DNA from: Mycobacteroides saopaulense
GTDB taxonomy: Bacteria > Actinomycetota > Actinomycetes > Mycobacteriales > Mycobacteriaceae
NCBI RefSeq assembly: GCF_001456355.1
Contig: NZ_CP010271.1
Coordinates: 4,030,001-4,094,000 of the forward strand
Direction: 5' to 3'
DNA length: 64,000 bases
A model generated the notes under the pieces. It worked only from the letters and a program-made list of their open reading frames with translations. It made no database searches and was not told the DNA's origin. How positions within the stretch are numbered: the first letter of the stretch is position 1; every line of letters starts with the position of its first letter. Position numbers and translations under genes: made by a program. This document shows positions 59,971 through 64,000 of this stretch, one piece after another.

Positions 59971-60839
59971 TCGACGTCGGAGTCCTCGGCGCCCTACTCG
60001 GTGGGGTTCTGACGTTGGTCAGCCCATGCTCGGCGATGCTCCTACCGTCGTTCTTCGCATACTCCTTCGACCGGACCGGACTACTCCTGCGCAGGACCGC
60101 GCTGTTCTACCTGGGCATGCTGACGGTGCTGGTGCCGCTGGGCGCGGGCGTAGGCGCGATCGGCGCGCTGCTTACCGAATACCGCTCCCAGGTGACGACG
60201 GCGGGAGGCCTGTTGATGATCGTGCTCGGTGTGGCGATCATCGCCGGATTCGGCTTCCGCGTCGGCCCCGCAGCGCGCGCGGCAGCTCGCCTCGATCTGT
60301 CCTCGGGCCTGTCTGTTCTGATGCTCGGCACCGTGTACGCGCTCGCGGGATTCTGCTCCGGGCCGATACTCGGGAGCGTGCTGACGGTGGCCGCCATCGG
60401 CTCCAGCCCGATCTATGGCGCCCTGCTCATGTCGCTGTATTCATTGGGAATGGCGGCACCCCTATTCGTCCTGGCGTACGCCTGGGGGCGATTGGGGCTG
60501 TCTGACCGACGCTGGATCCGGGGACGCGAGATCCGGATCGGACGCTTCCGAACCCATTCCACCAATCTCGTCTCCGGCGCGATGTTCATCGTGATCGGGG
60601 CATTTTTCGTCGCCACCGACGGGACAGCCACACTGGGCGGGATCACCGGCAGCGATACTCAGTTCGATATCCAGGCGCGGCTGCAAGATCTCACCTCCGG
60701 CCTGCCGAACGCGGCAGTGGCACTCGTGATCGCCTGTGCCGCATTCGCAGTAGTCCTGGTGCGTCTGCTGCGTCACCGCACCGACGCGACAAGCGGCACA
60801 AGTGACAGACCCAGAGAGGACACCGATGAGCGCGCCTAG
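59967..60839 (+). CDS. CcdA-family membrane protein
   Basis: 290 residues, six or more helices. Redox cysteines in TLVSPCSAMLLPSF (helix 1) and LAGFCSGPILGSVL (helix 4). It would recycle the neighbouring DsbA-like protein with cytoplasmic electrons. A charged Arg/Asp-rich tail ends in the cytoplasm. 17 bases before the BlaI gene with AAGGAG between. Confidence 0.85.
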   Translation: MIDVGVLGALLGGVLTLVSPCSAMLLPSFFAYSFDRTGLLLRRTALFYLGMLTVLVPLGAGVGAIGALLTEYRSQVTTAGGLLMIVLGVAIIAGFGFRVGPAARAAARLDLSSGLSVLMLGTVYALAGFCSGPILGSVLTVAAIGSSPIYGALLMSLYSLGMAAPLFVLAYAWGRLGLSDRRWIRGREIRIGRFRTHSTNLVSGAMFIVIGAFFVATDGTATLGGITGSDTQFDIQARLQDLTSGLPNAAVALVIACAAFAVVLVRLLRHRTDATSGTSDRPREDTDERA

Positions 60840-60856
60840 ACGGAAGGAGACGGCTC

Positions 60857-61219
60857 GTGCGTGACATGTTCGGCCTCGGCGAGCGGGAATCGACGATCAT
60901 GGAGGTGCTGTGGTCCGTAGCGGAGCCGGTGACTGTCCGCGACGTCCTGGATCGGCTGGACCGCCCCTTGGCATACACGACGGTCATGACGGTCCTAGAC
61001 AACCTGCACAACAAAGGTCACGTCACGCGCGAGAAGGTGGGGCGGGCGTTCCGCTATCGCGCCGCTGAGACACGCGAGGCCGCGGCGGCGCGCATGGTCC
61101 GGGAAGTGTTGGCCGCCAGTGGCGATGCCGAAGGGGTGCTCTTGCATTTCGCCGGCCCTGCCTCCCCGGAGGAATCCACGGTGCTGCGCAGAATCCTCCG
61201 ACGAGGTGGACTGACATGA
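60857..61219 (+). CDS. BlaI/MecI-family repressor
   Basis: 120 residues. Winged-helix domain: LGERESTIMEVLWSVAEPVTVRDVLDRLDRPLAYTTVMTVLDNLHNKGHVTREKVGRAFRYRA, then the short dimer/cleavage region. BlaI proteins repress as dimers on palindromes and are released when the partner protease acts. Its start overlaps nothing, and its end overlaps the M56 gene as ATGA. The operators at 59199-59262 fit its binding pattern, so autoregulation is likely. Confidence 0.9.
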   Translation: MRDMFGLGERESTIMEVLWSVAEPVTVRDVLDRLDRPLAYTTVMTVLDNLHNKGHVTREKVGRAFRYRAAETREAAAARMVREVLAASGDAEGVLLHFAGPASPEESTVLRRILRRGGLT

Positions 61220-62139
61220 CCGTCGCTTTGGTGTTGATGACAAGTGCAGCCCTCATCGCTGTCGCAGGACCGGCATGTCTGCGACCGGCCGTGCGCCCCT
61301 CGCTGCTACCCGCCGCCGCGCTGGCGGCCTGGCTCGGAGCCTTGATGGCCTTCCTCGTACTGACGGCGTTGTCCGCGACAATGCTGCTCTTTCCTCACGT
61401 ACTGGACACCAGCGGTGTCAGGACGCTGGTGGGCGGGTGCCTGAGCGGAAGCATCCCGCACTCATCCTTTGGAACCCTTGTCCAGCTTGGGATCTCGCTG
61501 CTGCCGCTGACCATCCTGACTCGGATCGCGGTCGTTGCGATTCGGAGCCTGCGCTCCGCGCGCCGGCACCGCGCCCGCCACTTCTGGATGCTGGGTGCGG
61601 CGGCATGTCGCTCCGGGCACGTCCATTGGATCGACGATCCCCGGCCGATCGCCTACAGCCTCGGTGGCGCTCGAGGAGCGGTGGTGGCCACTCATGGCAT
61701 CCGCCGCCTCGGCGAACAGCAGTGCGCAGCAGTGCTCGAGCACGAATTGGCGCACATCCGCGGCCGGCACCATGTGGCCGTGCTGTGTGCCGATATCGCA
61801 GCGAAAGCACTTCCGATGCTGCCGTTGATGCGCCGTGCACCAGAAATGGTGAGGCTGATGGTCGAGCTGGCGGCCGACGATGCGGCGGCACGGGCGCACG
61901 GGCCGCGCACCGTGCACGCCGCACTCCTGGCGATGAGCAAGTCGGGTGTGGCCGTGCGGGGCGCCCTGAACATGTCCGGCGAATCGGTGGCGGTGCGGCT
62001 CATCTGGCTACAGGCACAGGGAGCCAGCACCCACACACCGATATCGCGGGGCCGACTGATGCTCGGCTTCGCGTTGCTTCCCACAACTCTCGTAGGCGCC
62101 GCGCTGGTGGCGCTGTTCCGGGTGTACTGCACGTTCTGA
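61216..62139 (+). CDS. BlaR1-like M56 metallopeptidase, no sensor domain
   Basis: 307 residues. Membrane helices at the start and centre, zinc protease site EHELAHIRGRHH (about residue 175), and second Glu region VELAADDAAARAHG. The classical BlaR1 carries a penicillin-binding sensor domain at its end; this one stops after a last helix (LMLGFALLPTTLVGAALVALF), so it must sense something else or use a partner. It probably cleaves or triggers loss of the BlaI repressor. Confidence 0.86.
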   Translation: MTVALVLMTSAALIAVAGPACLRPAVRPSLLPAAALAAWLGALMAFLVLTALSATMLLFPHVLDTSGVRTLVGGCLSGSIPHSSFGTLVQLGISLLPLTILTRIAVVAIRSLRSARRHRARHFWMLGAAACRSGHVHWIDDPRPIAYSLGGARGAVVATHGIRRLGEQQCAAVLEHELAHIRGRHHVAVLCADIAAKALPMLPLMRRAPEMVRLMVELAADDAAARAHGPRTVHAALLAMSKSGVAVRGALNMSGESVAVRLIWLQAQGASTHTPISRGRLMLGFALLPTTLVGAALVALFRVYCTF

Positions 62140-62189
62140 CACCCAGCGGCGCCACACCACATTCGTCGACCGCATATCAGGGAGAGCTC

Positions 62190-62615
62190 ATGAACGTTCA
62201 GCGCGCCGGGCAGATAGCGCGATGGGTCATTCCCACGGGCGCCCGCCTCGTGTTCGGGGTCATCTTCTTGCTTGAGGGAACCCAGAAGATCTTTGGCTGG
62301 TGGAGCGGATCCCCCACCGGTTCCGGACACCCCGAGCCGTTCCTCACCTGGCCGTACTGGTGGGCCGGCGTGTTCGAGCTGGTATTGGGCGTCATGGTGA
62401 CGGTGGGACTGTGGACCCGAGTGTCGGCGGTCCTGGCGGCCGGAATGATGGCCTACGCGTACTTCTTCGAACACCTGCCGGTGCATTGGGAGCCCATGCA
62501 AAACGGCGGGGCCTTCGCGGCGACCTTCTGCTGGGGGTTCCTGCTGCTGGCGCTGACCGCCGATGACGCGCGACTATCCGTGGACCGGCTGCTCGCTCGT
62601 CGCACTCAGCGGTGA
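62190..62615 (+). CDS. DoxX-family membrane protein
   Basis: 141 residues, four helices: ARLVFGVIFLLEGTQKIFGWW, WWAGVFELVLGVMVTVGLW, VLAAGMMAYAYFFEHLP and AFAATFCWGFLLLALTA. DoxX proteins of M. tuberculosis act with a superoxide dismutase and a sulfurtransferase in oxidative stress defence. ATG with GGGAGAG before it, 50 bases after the protease gene. Last gene of the operon. Confidence 0.88.
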   Translation: MNVQRAGQIARWVIPTGARLVFGVIFLLEGTQKIFGWWSGSPTGSGHPEPFLTWPYWWAGVFELVLGVMVTVGLWTRVSAVLAAGMMAYAYFFEHLPVHWEPMQNGGAFAATFCWGFLLLALTADDARLSVDRLLARRTQR

Positions 62616-62634
62616 ACCGGCGACCTAGTCGTCG

Positions 62635-63264
62635 CTAGAACTGGTCGAGTCCGGGATCGTGGTCGATTCCCGGGTGATGCCCCAGATCGCCGTGATCGAA
62701 GAACGGATCCTGCAGGCCGGAATCGACAGATCCTGACGTGGCCGCATCTGCGATGAAGTGCCCGGGCTCGAACCCGGCATCGGGGGTCTGCAGCGGCGCC
62801 TGGAACTGATCGATCGCCGAAACCGCGCTATCCGCCGACGGACCGAACTGATCGGGGAGGGTGATCGCGTCCTGACGCGCCCCCAGATCCGAGACCGCGT
62901 TGGTCGCGGTGTGCAGGCCCGCGTCCAGGCTCGGGTCGTGCGTCGGCGCGGTGAACGGTGAGTCGAACGCCTCGAAGGCACGAGTCGCGGCGCCGGTGGC
63001 CCAAATGTTGTCGGCCGGAAGCGCCGTATGCAATGCCTGCGTCAGATCACCTGCGGCCGGGTTGGCGGCGAGCTGCGATGCCTGTGCGCCCAGGGCCGTC
63101 GGGATCGACTCGCTGACCACCGGGATCAGCGCGGAAACATCTGCCGGTTGAACCCCGTCCAGATGTGCGTCGGCAATGACTTGCTCGGGATTGGCCGCGT
63201 ACTGCGCGGCCATATCCTGGTCACGGACCAGCGCCATGACGAAATCCAACAAGTTATTGCCCAT
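62635..63264 (-). CDS. IniB-domain protein, Rv0340-like
   Basis: 209 residues. IniB domain at 1-55 (FVMALVRDQDMAAQYAANPEQVIADAHLDGVQPADVSALIPVVSES), clearly like IniB 1-55. The rest is Ala/Asp-rich and disordered, ending in Asp/His repeats (DPFFDHGDLGHHPGIDHDPG) that may bind metal. Its upstream boxes match those of iniB, so it is probably induced with the ini operon. No membrane segment. In M. tuberculosis Rv0340 stands just before iniB; here the dsbA operon lies between. Confidence 0.82.
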   Translation of the reverse strand: MGNNLLDFVMALVRDQDMAAQYAANPEQVIADAHLDGVQPADVSALIPVVSESIPTALGAQASQLAANPAAGDLTQALHTALPADNIWATGAATRAFEAFDSPFTAPTHDPSLDAGLHTATNAVSDLGARQDAITLPDQFGPSADSAVSAIDQFQAPLQTPDAGFEPGHFIADAATSGSVDSGLQDPFFDHGDLGHHPGIDHDPGLDQF

Positions 63265-63327
63265 GTCTGCGATGGTAGGAGCCGCCTGTTCCTCCTGCTA
63301 CGGGGAGCGACCCGTTGCCCATCGGTA

Positions 63328-63394
63328 CCCCATTGGGGGACGCACGTTAGGGGATGTCTCCTCATTAGGGGGTGTGACGACCGTCATCCCCTAC
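63328..63394. promoter_or_regulatory. CCCC/GGGG boxes upstream of the IniB-domain gene
   Basis: CCCCATTGGGGG (63328-63339), GTTAGGGGAT (63346-63355), CATTAGGGGG (63363-63372) and CCCCTACT (63388-63395). Similar to the boxes before iniB. The region 63265-63445 is shared with the divergent Hsp70-like gene. Confidence 0.5.
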
Positions 63395-63445
63395 TGTTGG
63401 GCTGCGGGGTGAAACGTCACGGCACCGCAGAACGAACGGATAGGT

Positions 63446-64000
63446 ATGGCCAACGCACTGGGACTGTCGATCGGCGCCACTCAACTGGTGGCGACACCCG
63501 ACGATCCACAGAGCCAACCCGTCGTGCGCAGCTCGATTCTGACCCTGCATGAGGACGGTCCGCCCGAGGTCGGGCTGCCCAGCCACCCCGGGTTGACGCT
63601 CACCGGGTTCGTCGGCCGAGTCGGGGACCCGGTGGGCATCGTGGCAGCGGACGGATCGGTGCACCGCGCTGAGTGGGCACTGACCGAGGCGATGCGCGTG
63701 CTGATCGCCGACGCCGCGTCCACCGCGAACTTCACCGCACCGCCCGTCCTGTCCGCCTCGGTCCCCGCGCACTGGAGCCCGCAGACCATCAGCACCCTGC
63801 GGGACGCCATAGACCGTGTACCCGCCCTTGCTCCGGGCGGCAGACAGTTGAAGCTGATCCCCGATACGCGCGCCGCCCTGGAGTCGTTGGCCGCGGGACC
63901 GGGGACCCCCGATCGCGGCGTCGTGGTGGTGTGCGATCTCGGCGGCTCGGGCAGCAGCATCACACTGGCCGATGCCGCCCGCGGGTTCCAGCAGATCGGC
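63446..64000 (+). CDS. Hsp70/actin-fold protein, N-terminal part
   Basis: 185 residues visible, continuing past the window. MANALGLSIGATQLVAT is an actin-fold phosphate-1 strand of the degenerate mycobacterial type, SHPGLTLTGFVGRVGDPVG follows, and VVVVCDLGGSGSSITLADA is the phosphate-2 loop. It resembles Rv0312-type Hsp70-like ATPases, which differ from DnaK and have disordered C-termini. ATG with AGG before it. Confidence 0.72.
   Translation, partial: MANALGLSIGATQLVATPDDPQSQPVVRSSILTLHEDGPPEVGLPSHPGLTLTGFVGRVGDPVGIVAADGSVHRAEWALTEAMRVLIADAASTANFTAPPVLSASVPAHWSPQTISTLRDAIDRVPALAPGGRQLKLIPDTRAALESLAAGPGTPDRGVVVVCDLGGSGSSITLADAARGFQQIG

Noticed and set aside
61275..62189. N-terminal extension of the DoxX frame through the protease gene
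   Set aside because: The DoxX family begins at the ATG at 62190 with its own ribosome site; the extension is a shadow frame.
59281..62615. Beta-lactam resistance operon
   Set aside because: BlaI and an M56 protease are present, but no beta-lactamase gene and no penicillin-sensing domain.

Overview
The window is high-GC actinobacterial DNA from a rapidly growing Mycobacterium, most likely the M. abscessus/chelonae group. The evidence is the gene content (iniBAC, MmpS/MmpL pairs, ttfA, F420-type oxidoreductase, HAIR operators in front of dnaK and clpB) and blocks of gene order that match, from memory, M. tuberculosis Rv0340-0344, Rv0350-0353, Rv0356c-0361, Rv0363c-0365c, Rv0380c-0385 and Rv0389-0391, shuffled relative to each other. 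There are no rRNA or tRNA genes, insertion sequences, prophage genes or CRISPR arrays that I can see.

Layout. 1-3.0 kb: an MmpL transporter cut by the window edge, behind a small lipoprotein. 3.1-6.7 kb: purT, a membrane protein, a rhodanese and metZ, overlapping by a few bases. 6.7-14.6 kb: zinc-finger protein, Na+/H+ antiporter, thioesterase and purA, an Rv0358-like protein, a site-2 protease, a CDF metal exporter, a DUF3151 protein and an Rv0361-like membrane protein. 14.6-24.8 kb: one 10.1-kb gene for a 3370-residue exported alanine-rich repeat protein with a PGRS-like glycine-rich end. 25-32.7 kb: fba, DedA, secreted protein, thioesterase, GH76 mannanase, then the overlapping set SDR-pyrE-lipoprotein-SpoU methylase. 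32.8-39.6 kb: mmpS-mmpL, ttfA and clpB. 39.6-41.8 kb: three SRPBCC proteins in a row with conspicuous inverted repeats. 42-47.6 kb: flavohaemoglobin and dnaK-grpE-dnaJ-hspR. 47.7-52.1 kb: secreted protein, a thioredoxin lipoprotein/CcdA pair, an LLM oxidoreductase, two proline/threonine-rich tail proteins and a small membrane protein. 52.1-58.9 kb: iniB-iniA-iniC extended by two related secreted proteins. 59.2-62.6 kb: a DsbA-CcdA-BlaI-BlaR-DoxX operon behind three evenly spaced TACTA-N7-TAGTA operators. 62.6-64 kb: a second IniB-domain protein and the start of an Hsp70-like ATPase.

How it fits together. Much of the window concerns the cell envelope and stress: lipid export (MmpL, TtfA), envelope-stress dynamins (IniA/IniC), extracytoplasmic thiol chemistry (two Dsb/Ccd sets), the heat-shock chaperone pathway under HspR, and housekeeping purine, pyrimidine, methionine and glycolytic enzymes. 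The most unusual items are the giant repeat protein, built on a 42-residue (126-bp) unit, and the self-regulated redox operon with its triple operator.
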